A stretch of 64,000 nucleotides of DNA from UM-FILTER-40-17 sp032251335 (GTDB taxonomy: Bacteria; Bacteroidota; Bacteroidia; Flavobacteriales; Flavobacteriaceae): positions 7,032 through 71,031 of the forward strand of contig JAVVDW010000016.1 in NCBI GenBank assembly GCA_032251335.1. Direction: 5' to 3'. How positions within the stretch are numbered: position 1 is the first letter of the stretch; every line of letters starts with the position of its first letter. The notes beneath the pieces were generated by a model. That model had not been told where the DNA came from. It searched no databases and was given only the letters and a program-made list of their open reading frames with translations. A program made the translations under genes and the position numbers. This document shows positions 17,999 through 26,242 of this stretch, piece by piece.

Positions 17999-18614
17999 CT
18001 ATTATGAATTTTTTGAGTGTAATTCCAACAGTTTGTAAATACATATGTTGGAAAATATCGATATCATGGTTTGTCTTAATATTCTCTTTAAATGTTTTTA
18101 ATAATTCTTGTAAATGATTATCGGTAGCATTTTCGAATTCAGTTAAAATTTTGTCTTGCGAAATATGTTTTTTGAGAATTTCGGAAACACTCCTTTCAAT
18201 ATCAGCAATAACGAAAAACAGGTAGTTATAGACTAACTGACAATTAAGGTTGACATAAGAAACCAAACCTAATATTTCCTCGTTGTCAGTCAAAAAGTAA
18301 TAATGCCTACCCTTTTTTCTAAATTTTTTGACAAGATCTTTTAAACTCAACCTGTAATAAATAGTTTGAGTATCTTTAATTTTATTTCTGTTTAAACTGT
18401 CATATATATTCCATTCCTGTGTTGAGAAGTAAGAGTTCACATTTCCATTCTCGTCCTCTATAGGTAAAACGTCAAAACGATTTTTTTTCATTATAATCTT
18501 CGCTTTTTCTTCATTCGCTGAGTCAGTCGTTATCCAATTCCACTTACTAATTCCAATTTGCGAAGCTGAAACTTCTATTGCAGGGTCATACAAAAATTGT
18601 CTTTTAATGTTCAT
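17982..18614 (-). CDS. CBS-domain protein, probably truncated CBS-HEPN
   Basis: A 210-residue soluble protein. Residues 25-120 resemble a CBS pair: a first unit around EEKAKIIMKKNRFDVLPIED and a second around KDLVKKFRKKGRHYYFLTDNEEILGLVSYVNL. The remaining 90 residues are helical (VYNYLFFVIADIERSVSEIL, then TDNHLQELLKTFKENI) and resemble the first helices of a HEPN domain. The expected R-x4-H helix is missing here but present in the +1 frame just past the stop. The gene is much richer in A+T and Lys/Asn than its neighbours, a sign of transfer. CBS domains usually bind adenine nucleotides, so nucleotide-controlled RNase activity is a plausible original role; this is inference. Confidence 0.65.
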   Translation of the reverse strand: MNIKRQFLYDPAIEVSASQIGISKWNWITTDSANEEKAKIIMKKNRFDVLPIEDENGNVNSYFSTQEWNIYDSLNRNKIKDTQTIYYRLSLKDLVKKFRKKGRHYYFLTDNEEILGLVSYVNLNCQLVYNYLFFVIADIERSVSEILKKHISQDKILTEFENATDNHLQELLKTFKENIKTNHDIDIFQHMYLQTVGITLKKFIIDLPTE

Positions 18615-19048
18615 AGTTGTTTTTTTGCATTATACACATCCACTTATTACCACCTTTATTCAGCAAATAATATTACAAAAAAAGGGGGAATTTCTAATTG
18701 ATTTCAAGATTGATGTTTTGGTTTTAATCTAAAAGTACCACGAGTGGTTCTTTTGACTTTCAACCCCTTTTTATTGATGAATCCGCGTTTACGTATAGAA
18801 AGATAAAATCGCCTGCGCTCACTTCCCAATAAAAAAGGGTTTGGCATTTTTTGCAATCTTTTTTATTTTCATCCCAACCTTGCTAACGTACACATTATCA
18901 AATAAATATTCATTTACAAACAACTACAAACGTTTACAAATGAAAGTAATTGCTTAAAAACCAAATACACTGATTTACAGCTCTTTACTTTGCATCGTGG
19001 TTTTTGAACAAACCCAAAACAGATGTATTAACTTTAAATTTTTTTATC
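18615..19048. other. Intergenic region, 434 bases
   Basis: Holds the upstream regions of the leftward CBS gene and the rightward ssb. It contains one clear inverted repeat (18731-18754, listed separately), several short A/T runs, and a weak -7-like TTACTTTG at 18985-18992 ahead of ssb. No ORF worth reporting was seen. Confidence 0.6.
18731..18754. repeat. Inverted repeat between the CBS gene and ssb
   Basis: AAAAGTACCAC and GTGGTTCTTTT are near-perfect inverted copies (one mismatch) separated by two bases. The loop is too short for a good terminator, and the dyad symmetry suits a dimeric DNA-binding protein. It lies about 117 bases upstream of the CBS gene start. Confidence 0.5.
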
Positions 19049-19384
19049 ATGAGTACTTTAAGAAACAGCGTACAGCTGATCGGAAACCTAGGCAACGATC
19101 CTGAAATTGTAACCCTTGAATCGGGGAAAAAATTGGCTAAACTCTCTTTGGCTACCAACGAGACCTACAAAAACCAAGCCGGCGAAAAAGTCACAGAAAC
19201 ACAGTGGCACAACCTGGTGGCTTGGGGCAAAACCGCCGATGTGATTGAAAAGTTTCTCACCAAAGGAAGAGAAATTGCCGTAAACGGTAAAATCACCTAC
19301 CGCAACTATGAAGACAAAAACGGCGCAAAACGCTACTTCACAGAAATCGTGGTTAACGAGCTCCAAATGTTGGGTGGCAAATAA
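19049..19384 (+). CDS. ssb: Short single-stranded DNA-binding protein
   Basis: A 111-residue OB-fold SSB (MSTLRNSVQLIGNLGNDPEI..., WHNLVAWGKTADVIEKFLTKG, GREIAVNGKITYRNYEDKNG). It ends at LQMLGGK, so it lacks the flexible linker and acidic C-terminal tip that usually recruit replication and repair partners. Bacteroidota often have such a short paralogue beside a full-length SSB encoded elsewhere. The ATG at 19049 is the conserved start; an upstream in-frame ATG at 19004 would add 15 unrelated residues. It stands alone, away from rpsF/rplI or recombination genes. Confidence 0.92.
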   Translation: MSTLRNSVQLIGNLGNDPEIVTLESGKKLAKLSLATNETYKNQAGEKVTETQWHNLVAWGKTADVIEKFLTKGREIAVNGKITYRNYEDKNGAKRYFTEIVVNELQMLGGK

Positions 19385-19408
19385 TTTGCCCGTAAAATCC
19401 AACATCTC

Positions 19409-19496
19409 AAAGAGGTTTTCCCTTATTTTCTTTTACATTTTTCGACCCATCTTGTTAAAAAATGTCAAGTAAAGTTTAGCGGGAAAGCCTCTTTTT
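19409..19496 (+). terminator. Long-armed hairpin after ssb, terminator-like
   Basis: AAAGAGGTTTTCCC (19409-19422) pairs with GGGAAAGCCTCTTT (19481-19494), followed by T-rich sequence. The 58-base loop contains a second complementary pair (ACATTTTT and AAAAAATGT), so the whole 88 bases could fold as one extended hairpin. It probably ends ssb; its size is unusual. Confidence 0.55.
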
Positions 19497-19544
19497 ATTT
19501 TTGAAGCTTTTCTATACAACTTTAAGAGTTTCTAACTTTTTGTG

Positions 19545-19552
19545 TAGTTTTG
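19545..19552 (+). promoter_or_regulatory. -7 element for aroC
   Basis: TAGTTTTG matches TAnnTTTG and is 14 bases upstream of the aroC ATG at 19567, giving a very short leader. No TTG was found at the expected -33 distance. Confidence 0.5.
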
Positions 19553-19566
19553 TTGAAAACTTACGC

Positions 19567-20634
19567 ATGGCAGGAAACGTTTACGGTTCAATTTTTAGAC
19601 TTACTACTTTCGGCGAATCACACGGCAAAGGCATCGGTGGTATCATAGACGGTTGCCCCGCGGGTTTAACACTCGATTTCACGGCCATTCAACAAGATTT
19701 AGACAGGCGCAAACCCGGACAATCGGCCATTGTCACACAGCGAAAAGAATCGGATGAAGTCCAATTTCTCTCCGGTATTTTTGAAGGAAAAACCACCGGG
19801 ACACCCATTGCCTTTCTCATTCCAAATACAGATCAGAAGTCGCAAGACTATTCTCATATCAAAGACAGCTATCGGCCCTCACATGCCGACTACACCTACG
19901 ATCAAAAATACGGCGCGCGCGACTACAGAGGTGGCGGCAGAAGTTCGGCCAGGGAAACCGCCGCTCGGGTAGTGGCCGGAGCCATTGCCAAACAACTGCT
20001 CGGCAAGGTGCAAATTCAGGCTTACGTTTCTGCCGTGGGAAATTTAAAATTGGATATTCCTTACCCGCAACTCGATTTGAAAAATGCGGAAACCAACGCC
20101 GTTCGTTGTCCCGACACCCACACCGCTTTGCAAATGGAAACCTACATCAAAGACATTCGCAAACAGGGCGATACCGTAGGTGGCATTGTGAGTTGTGTGA
20201 TCCAAAATGTACCCGTGGGATGGGGCGAACCGGTTTTTGACAAACTCCACGCCGAACTAGGCAAAGCGATGCTTTCCATCAATGCGGTCAAAGGATTTGA
20301 ATACGGAAGCGGGTTTGCCGGCGCCTGTATGAAAGGCAGCGAACACAACGACCTTTTCGAAACAGACGGCACCACCAAAACCAACCACAGTGGTGGTGTA
20401 CAAGGTGGTATTTCCAATGGAATGGATATCTATTTCAACGTAGCCTTCAAGCCCGTGGCTACACTTATCCAAAATCAGGAGACGATAGACAAACACGGCC
20501 AACCGACAACCATTATGGGCAAAGGCCGTCACGATCCGTGTGTGGTTCCCAGAGCAGTTCCCATCGTAGAAGCTATGGCCGCATTGGTTCTAGCCGATTT
20601 TTATTTGAGAAACCAATCCGCAAAAATTCGATAA
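19567..20634 (+). CDS. aroC: Chorismate synthase
   Basis: Converts EPSP to chorismate, the last shared step of aromatic amino-acid synthesis, using reduced FMN. The 355-residue protein starts MAGNVYGSIFRLTTFGESHG and holds the family signatures GESHGKGIGGIIDGCPAG, YGARDYRGGGRSSARETAARVVAGA, and GGVQGGISNG near residue 275. The ATG at 19567 is the conserved start; upstream in-frame TTG codons precede the promoter. No other shikimate genes are nearby. The next gene begins 92 bases downstream. Confidence 0.97.
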   Translation: MAGNVYGSIFRLTTFGESHGKGIGGIIDGCPAGLTLDFTAIQQDLDRRKPGQSAIVTQRKESDEVQFLSGIFEGKTTGTPIAFLIPNTDQKSQDYSHIKDSYRPSHADYTYDQKYGARDYRGGGRSSARETAARVVAGAIAKQLLGKVQIQAYVSAVGNLKLDIPYPQLDLKNAETNAVRCPDTHTALQMETYIKDIRKQGDTVGGIVSCVIQNVPVGWGEPVFDKLHAELGKAMLSINAVKGFEYGSGFAGACMKGSEHNDLFETDGTTKTNHSGGVQGGISNGMDIYFNVAFKPVATLIQNQETIDKHGQPTTIMGKGRHDPCVVPRAVPIVEAMAALVLADFYLRNQSAKIR

Positions 20635-20726
20635 ATGGGATAGATTCAAATCTTTGTAAACTTAATAGCTATCCGATTTTTTTAAAATTCAGGAATGAAG
20701 TATTGATGTGATAAAAAACAAAACAG

Positions 20727-22022
20727 ATGAAAAAACTCGCCCTACACTGGCAAATCTTATTAGGAATGGCTTTTGGAGCCATCTTTGCTTTCATTTTTAT
20801 CCGGTTTTCTTGGGGAACTGCATTCATCACAGATTGGATAAAACCCTTTGGTAATATTTTTATCAACGCGCTCAAACTCATTGCCGTCCCTTTGATTTTT
20901 GCCTCATTGGTCAACGGTATTGCCGAATTGAAAGACATCTCCAAGCTTTCAAAAATGGGCGGCCGCACCATAGTGATGTATTTATTTACCACTTTGATTG
21001 CCGTATCCATTGGTCTCGTAATTGTAAACCTTATCAATCCCGGAAAATCCATCGCCCCGGAAACGCGCGAACAACTCATGCAGAGCTATGAAGGTGATGC
21101 CGGACAGAAAATTTCGGAAGCGCAACGACAAAGAGACGCTGGACCGCTACAAGCTTTGGAAGATTTAGTGCCCAGCAATTTTTTTGCAGCCGCTTCGGAC
21201 AACGGAAACATGCTACAAGTGATCTTTTTTGCACTGTTTTTTGGGGTTTCATTGATTTTGATTCCCGAGAAAACTTCAAAACCGGTGATGGAATTTTTCA
21301 ACGGTTTCAACGAGGTCATTCTCAAAATGATAGATTTAATCATGATGGCTGCACCCTACGGCGTATTTGCCCTTTTGGCTTCTTTGGTGGCCGAAGCACC
21401 GAGCAAAGATTTGTTTATCGCCTTGTTGTGGTACGCCTTTACGGTGGTGCTCGGTTTGGCTTTGATGTTGGGCGTCTATTTGCTGATTGTTTGGGTCTAT
21501 ACCAAGCGCAAGCCTTCTTTCTTTATGAAAGGCATGGCACCGGCGCAACTGTTGGCTTTTTCCACCAGCTCAAGTGCCGCAACCCTGCCCGTTACCATGG
21601 AACGCGTAGAAAAACACTTGGGTGTTGAAGACGATGTGGCGAGTTTTGTATTGCCCATCGGAGCCACCATCAACATGGACGGCACAAGTTTATACCAAGC
21701 CGTTGCAGCCGTTTTTATTGCACAAGCCTTTGGTATGGATTTGAGTTTAGGCGCGCAACTTGGGATTATTGCTACGGCCACTTTGGCCTCTATTGGCAGC
21801 GCGGCGGTTCCCGGAGCGGGTATGGTCATGTTGGTAATTGTGCTGGGGCAAGCCGGCATTCCCGAAGCCGGTCTGGCGCTGATTTTTGCAGTGGACAGAC
21901 CTTTAGATATGTGTCGTACCATCATCAACGTATCCGGAGATGCCACGGTTTCTATGAGTGTCGCTAAGTCTTTTGGGCTATTAAAAGAAGAAGACCAACT
22001 CGATCAGGAGCTGACAAGTTAA
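20727..22022 (+). CDS. Dicarboxylate/amino acid:cation symporter
   Basis: A 431-residue inner-membrane transporter of the DAACS (GltP/DctA) family. It has about eight membrane segments and the family signatures: the serine-rich re-entrant loop AFSTSSSAATLPVTMERVEKH near residue 277, and PIGATINMDGTSLYQAVAAVFIAQ near 310, followed by the VPGAGMVML second loop and DRPLDMCRTIINVSGDA. It moves glutamate, aspartate or C4-dicarboxylates with Na+ or H+; the substrate cannot be told from sequence alone. A hydrophilic insertion (about residues 110-145, EGDAGQKISEAQRQRD) is a moderate departure from E. coli GltP. An SDR gene follows 9 bases later. Confidence 0.95.
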   Translation: MKKLALHWQILLGMAFGAIFAFIFIRFSWGTAFITDWIKPFGNIFINALKLIAVPLIFASLVNGIAELKDISKLSKMGGRTIVMYLFTTLIAVSIGLVIVNLINPGKSIAPETREQLMQSYEGDAGQKISEAQRQRDAGPLQALEDLVPSNFFAAASDNGNMLQVIFFALFFGVSLILIPEKTSKPVMEFFNGFNEVILKMIDLIMMAAPYGVFALLASLVAEAPSKDLFIALLWYAFTVVLGLALMLGVYLLIVWVYTKRKPSFFMKGMAPAQLLAFSTSSSAATLPVTMERVEKHLGVEDDVASFVLPIGATINMDGTSLYQAVAAVFIAQAFGMDLSLGAQLGIIATATLASIGSAAVPGAGMVMLVIVLGQAGIPEAGLALIFAVDRPLDMCRTIINVSGDATVSMSVAKSFGLLKEEDQLDQELTS

Positions 22023-22031
22023 ATAAATTCG

Positions 22032-22841
22032 ATGACTCAAAAGATTGTTTTCATTACAGGCGCATCTTCAGGCATTGGGCTGGCCATAGCCAATTACCTC
22101 CACCAGAATGGTTACAAGGTTTTTGGCACAAGTCGAAATCCTGAAAAGATAAAGCAAAATATTCCTTTTACATTGTTGCCTTTAGATGTCAACGACACCG
22201 AAAGCATCTCGCAAGCGGTAGAGACAATTTTAAAGCAAACCGGCCGCATTGATGTGTTGATAAACAATGCCGGAAAAGGGATAGCCGGACCGCTCGAAGA
22301 AATTCCGGAAACGGAGATGAAAGCAGTATTTGATACCAATTTTTTTGGTCCTATTCGAATGATAAAAGCCGTTTTGCCTTCGATGCGAAGCCAAAAAAAG
22401 GGTTTGGTGATTAACATTACCTCCATCGCCGGCTATATGGGTTTGCCTTTTCGCGGCGTGTATTCAGCTACCAAAGGTGCCTTGGCACTTGTCACCGAAT
22501 CCATCAATATGGAGTGCCGCCAACACGGCATCCGTTTCGTGAATATAGCACCCGGTGATTTTGCCACAAACATCGCATCGGGTCGCTACCACGTTCCTTT
22601 ACAAGGTTATTCGCCCTATCGCAAAGGGTATCAAACTTCTCTTGAAATGATGAATACACACGTTGATGCCGGAGGCGATCCGTCTGACGTCGCTAAAATG
22701 GTACACAAAATCATTGAAAATAAAAATCCGAAAATCAACTACAAAGCAGCCGCTTTTACCGAAAAAATGGGCATCGTTCTAAAGCGATTGCTTCCTGATA
22801 ATGTTTATGAAAAGATGTTGATGAAGCATTTTAAATTGTAA
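22032..22841 (+). CDS. SDR family oxidoreductase
   Basis: A 269-residue classical short-chain dehydrogenase/reductase. The cofactor motif GASSGIG is at 10-16, NNAG at 78-81, and the catalytic Ser131, Tyr144 and Lys148 are all in place (YSATK). The long C-terminal part and the IRFVNIAPGDFATNI stretch resemble retinol-dehydrogenase/short-chain reductases acting on lipid or steroid-like alcohols, but the substrate is not predictable. It is close behind the symporter and may be co-transcribed. Confidence 0.92.
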   Translation: MTQKIVFITGASSGIGLAIANYLHQNGYKVFGTSRNPEKIKQNIPFTLLPLDVNDTESISQAVETILKQTGRIDVLINNAGKGIAGPLEEIPETEMKAVFDTNFFGPIRMIKAVLPSMRSQKKGLVINITSIAGYMGLPFRGVYSATKGALALVTESINMECRQHGIRFVNIAPGDFATNIASGRYHVPLQGYSPYRKGYQTSLEMMNTHVDAGGDPSDVAKMVHKIIENKNPKINYKAAAFTEKMGIVLKRLLPDNVYEKMLMKHFKL

Positions 22842-22937
22842 TTTTACAAACGCGATTTTTAAAACCGTAATCATATCCAAATGAATTGATAAGTCGGCAC
22901 AAAGCCATTGTGAATAAATTTTTTAAATTATTGTTAT

Positions 22938-23591
22938 ATGAAGTTTTTTATCGATACCGCCAACCTCAAACAAATAGAAGAAGCGCAGGCCCTAGGTGTG
23001 CTCGACGGTGTGACGACCAACCCTTCGCTTATGGCAAAAGAGGGCATCACCGGGCGCAACAACATTCTCAAACACTATGTGGACATCTGCAATATGGTAG
23101 ATGGTGATGTAAGTGCAGAAGTGATTGCAACAGATTTTGATGGGATGGTACGTGAAGGTGAGCAATTGGCATCTCTACATCCGCAAATTGTTGTGAAAGT
23201 GCCCATGATTAAAGACGGTATCAAGGCCATTCGGTACTTTACAGATCACGGCATCAAAACAAATTGCACGCTGGTCTTTTCTGCCGGACAAGCTTTGTTG
23301 GCTGCCAAAGCCGGTGCCACTTATGTTTCACCCTTTATTGGCCGCCTCGATGATGTATCTACAGATGGCCTGCAACTCATAGAAGATATCCGTACGATTT
23401 ATGACAACTACGGCTACGAAACCGAGATTTTAGCTGCGTCCGTTCGCCACGTAATGCACATTGTAGAATGTGCCAAACTCGGAGCCGATGTGATGACTGG
23501 GCCGCTTTCAGCCATTCTGGGCTTGCTGAACCATCCACTTACAGACATAGGTTTGGCTAAGTTTTTAGCAGATTATCAAAAAGGCAATTAA
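22938..23591 (+). CDS. fsa: Fructose-6-phosphate aldolase / small transaldolase
   Basis: A 217-residue TIM-barrel enzyme of the FSA/TalC subfamily. It starts MKFFIDTANLKQIEEAQ and has VTTNPSLMAKEG, the Schiff-base Lys87 in VVKVPM, NCTLVFSAGQALLAAKAGA and YVSPFIGRLDD. It either transfers a dihydroxyacetone unit in the pentose phosphate pathway or acts as an aldolase; short members in Bacteroidota are usually annotated as transaldolases. The ABC ATPase gene begins 4 bases after its stop. Confidence 0.93.
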   Translation: MKFFIDTANLKQIEEAQALGVLDGVTTNPSLMAKEGITGRNNILKHYVDICNMVDGDVSAEVIATDFDGMVREGEQLASLHPQIVVKVPMIKDGIKAIRYFTDHGIKTNCTLVFSAGQALLAAKAGATYVSPFIGRLDDVSTDGLQLIEDIRTIYDNYGYETEILAASVRHVMHIVECAKLGADVMTGPLSAILGLLNHPLTDIGLAKFLADYQKGN

Positions 23592-23595
23592 GGCT

Positions 23596-24282
23596 ATGGC
23601 AAAAGTAATCGACATGAAACGCATCATCCGAGATTTTCAAATGGGAGAACAGGTGGTGCACGTCTTAAAAAGTATAGATCTCGAGATAGAAAAAGGAGAT
23701 TATGTAGCCATAATGGGTCCTTCGGGCTCCGGCAAATCTACATTGATGAATCTTGTGGGTTGTTTAGACACGCCCACCTCAGGAACCTACATTCTCAACG
23801 GCAAAGACGTCAGCCAAATGTCTGACAACGAATTGGCCGAAGTTCGCAATAAAGAAATTGGGTTTGTCTTTCAAACTTTCAACCTGATGCCGCGTACCAC
23901 AGCGTTGGACAATGTGGCATTGCCCATGGTGTATGCCGGTTTTTCAAAAAGTGAACGCGTAAAAAGAGCCACCGAAGTGCTGAAAGATGTAGGCCTGGCC
24001 GATAGAATGGACCACAAACCCAACCAGCTTTCGGGCGGCCAACGACAACGGGTAGCAGTAGGCAGGGCTTTGGTGAACCATCCATCTATCATTTTGGCCG
24101 ATGAGCCAACGGGTAATTTGGATTCCACCACCTCTATTGAAATCATGCATCTTTTTGATGAAATTCACGCCAAAGGCAATACGGTTATTTTGGTCACACA
24201 CGAAGAAGATATCGCCTTACACGCGCACCGGATCATCCGCCTACGCGATGGGATTATTGAAAAAGATGAACGTATAAAATAA
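23596..24282 (+). CDS. ABC transporter ATP-binding protein (LolD/MacB type)
   Basis: A 228-residue ATPase of the MacB/LolD/FtsE group. Walker A GPSGSGKST is at 41-49, the Q-loop is in VFQTFNLMPRTTALDNV, the signature LSGGQRQRVAVGRAL and Walker B ILADEPTGNLD follow, and the H-loop is in LVTHEED. This subfamily works with FtsX-like permeases in lipoprotein release or in export without true transport across a channel. No permease gene is adjacent, so the partner is encoded elsewhere. It is coupled to the transaldolase gene. Confidence 0.94.
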   Translation: MAKVIDMKRIIRDFQMGEQVVHVLKSIDLEIEKGDYVAIMGPSGSGKSTLMNLVGCLDTPTSGTYILNGKDVSQMSDNELAEVRNKEIGFVFQTFNLMPRTTALDNVALPMVYAGFSKSERVKRATEVLKDVGLADRMDHKPNQLSGGQRQRVAVGRALVNHPSIILADEPTGNLDSTTSIEIMHLFDEIHAKGNTVILVTHEEDIALHAHRIIRLRDGIIEKDERIK

Positions 24283-24284
24283 GA

Positions 24285-24311
24285 TTTTTGGTTTGAGCTT
24301 AAAACCAAAAA
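24285..24311 (+). terminator. Hairpin after the ABC ATPase gene
   Basis: TTTTTGGTTT (24285-24294) pairs with AAACCAAAAA (24302-24311) around GAGCTTA, 3 bases past the stop codon. It lacks a downstream T run, so intrinsic termination is only possible, not clear. Confidence 0.4.
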
Positions 24312-24790
24312 ATGCTTACAAGATAGCGTTGATTTGCAATCTGTACTCCGTTTATTTAAAAAATGTAATTTCGTTTGTTTTTGTAATAACGTATCCACAA
24401 CTTACAAGGCAATAACAAACGAATAAGCTTTTATATTAAGATATCAACTGGTAGGTGTACAGATATTTTTTACAAGATTAAGTAAAAAATACCATTTGAC
24501 AAACGCACTTTCATATTGTAAAAAAATCATGTTTTTTAAAATCCGTGCTATAGATTTAAGAATGATAAGATTATCTCTTAAAACACTTATTATCATGCAC
24601 CAAGAAATACGAACTCAACATAATAAAATTTTTATCATGTACTTAGCGGAAATATATATATTTGGATTGACTAACAGTTCGAAACAAGGGAATCTATCCA
24701 AATTAAGAGCTTAAAACAATTTTTTAACCTGTATCCATACTATAGGACGAGACAGAGCTAAAGACTAACATAAAAGAACAGACAAGAGGA
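24312..24790. other. AT-rich intergenic region before the MBOAT gene
   Basis: About 480 bases that become visibly richer in A+T than the sequence to the left. A 72-codon TTG-initiated frame (24496-24714) exists but has no recognisable features. A perfect -7 element (24657-24664) is the only regulatory signal I see. This looks like the left boundary of a compositionally foreign stretch running to about 27.3 kb. Confidence 0.6.
24657..24664 (+). promoter_or_regulatory. Candidate -7 element for the MBOAT-SGNH pair
   Basis: TATATTTG matches TAnnTTTG exactly and lies 126 bases before the MBOAT start, with no gene between. Confidence 0.4.
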
Positions 24791-26239
24791 ATGCTTTTTA
24801 ACTCAATAGACTTTGCGATTTTCTTACCGTTAGTTTTTATACTTTATTGGTTTGTTACAGACAAAAACTTGAAACTGCAAAACTTTCTTATAGTTGTAGC
24901 GAGTTATTTATTCTACGGCTGGTGGGATTGGAGATTTCTATCATTGATTTTGTTCAGCACCCTTGTTGACTTCACAGTTGGACGACAATTAAAAAATGAA
25001 GAAAACCAAATTAAAAGAAGAATATTGTTATGGACGAGTATTTTAGTAAATCTTGGATTTCTTGGTTTTTTCAAATACTACAACTTTTTCCTTGATAACT
25101 TTATTAATGCCTTTTCATTTTTTGGAACAGAAATTCAAGCCAATACTTTGAACATCATTTTACCTGTTGGTATTAGTTTCTACACGTTTCAGACATTAAG
25201 TTACAGCATTGATGTTTATAAACGAAAACTTGAACCGACAAAGGACTTTATTGCATTTTCTGCTTTTGTTAGTTTCTTTCCTCAATTGGTTGCAGGACCA
25301 ATCGAAAGAGCAACTAATTTGTTGCCCCAATTCTACAACAAACGCACTTTTGATTATTCAAAAGCAGTTGACGGATTGCGGCAAATACTTTGGGGTTTAT
25401 TCAAGAAAATAGTAATTGCAGACAATTGTGCTGAGTTTGCAAATCAGATTTTTAATAACTCAGCAGATATGAACGGAAGTACTCTTGTTTTAGGGGCGTT
25501 GTTTTTTACCTTCCAAATTTATGGTGACTTTTCAGGTTATTCCGATATTGCGATTGGTTCTTCTAGACTCTTCGGGTTTGACCTAATGCGGAATTTCAAC
25601 TTTCCATATTTTTCAAGAGATATAGCGGAATTTTGGAGACGTTGGCATATATCACTATCAACTTGGTTTAGGGATTACCTTTATATCCCATTAGGTGGAA
25701 GTCGCGGTGGCACTTGGATGAAAGTTAGAAATACTTTTATCATTTTTATTGTCAGCGGTTTTTGGCACGGTGCGAATTGGACATTTATTGTTTGGGGTGT
25801 ATTGAATGCAATTTATTTCTTGCCTCTATTATTGACTAATAAAAACAGGAATAATTTGGAAACCGTTGCTCAAGGAAAATTACTACCAAGCGTAAAGGAG
25901 TTTTCACTTATGTTGCTAACCTTTGGATTAACTGTGCTTGCTTGGATATTCTTTAGAGCGGAAAATATTGGACATGCTTTAAATTATATTTCTGAGATTT
26001 TTTCAACCTCACTTTTTGAAATACCTAAATTCTTTGAAATGCGAAGAGCTCTGATAACAATTATTCTAACTGGAATTTTTGTTTTTATTGAATGGTTAGG
26101 TAGAGAGCAACAATTCGCCATACAAAATATAGGCCTTAAATGGAAACGCCCTATAAGATATGCAATGTACTATGCAATTATCATTGCAATTTTTTGGTTT
26201 GGCGGAAAAGAACAACAATTTATTTACTTTCAGTTTTAA
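24791..26239 (+). CDS. MBOAT family O-acyltransferase (AlgI-like)
   Basis: A 482-residue polytopic membrane acyltransferase. Family signatures are VGISFYTFQTLSYSIDVY (near 126-143), FPQLVAGPIER, the conserved WRRWHISLSTWFRDYLYIPLGG block with His286, and the invariant His326 in GFWHGANW. AlgI-type members pass acetyl groups across the inner membrane for O-acetylation of exopolysaccharides, teichoic acids or cell-wall polymers. The SGNH gene 3 bases downstream is the expected periplasmic acetyl acceptor/transferase. Codon use is distinctly AT-rich relative to flanking genes, suggesting transfer. Confidence 0.93.
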   Translation: MLFNSIDFAIFLPLVFILYWFVTDKNLKLQNFLIVVASYLFYGWWDWRFLSLILFSTLVDFTVGRQLKNEENQIKRRILLWTSILVNLGFLGFFKYYNFFLDNFINAFSFFGTEIQANTLNIILPVGISFYTFQTLSYSIDVYKRKLEPTKDFIAFSAFVSFFPQLVAGPIERATNLLPQFYNKRTFDYSKAVDGLRQILWGLFKKIVIADNCAEFANQIFNNSADMNGSTLVLGALFFTFQIYGDFSGYSDIAIGSSRLFGFDLMRNFNFPYFSRDIAEFWRRWHISLSTWFRDYLYIPLGGSRGGTWMKVRNTFIIFIVSGFWHGANWTFIVWGVLNAIYFLPLLLTNKNRNNLETVAQGKLLPSVKEFSLMLLTFGLTVLAWIFFRAENIGHALNYISEIFSTSLFEIPKFFEMRRALITIILTGIFVFIEWLGREQQFAIQNIGLKWKRPIRYAMYYAIIIAIFWFGGKEQQFIYFQF

Positions 26240-26242
26240 AAT

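Noticed and set aside
22886..23107. Plus-strand frame overlapping the start of the transaldolase gene
   Set aside because: Out of frame with an unmistakable transaldolase, and lacks features of its own.
24394..24402. GTATCCACA, a DnaA-box-like nonamer in the gap before the MBOAT gene
   Set aside because: Single copy; no cluster as seen at 49 kb.
24496..24714. 72-codon frame ahead of the MBOAT gene
   Set aside because: TTG start, no recognisable features, and lies in AT-rich DNA that produces such frames by chance.
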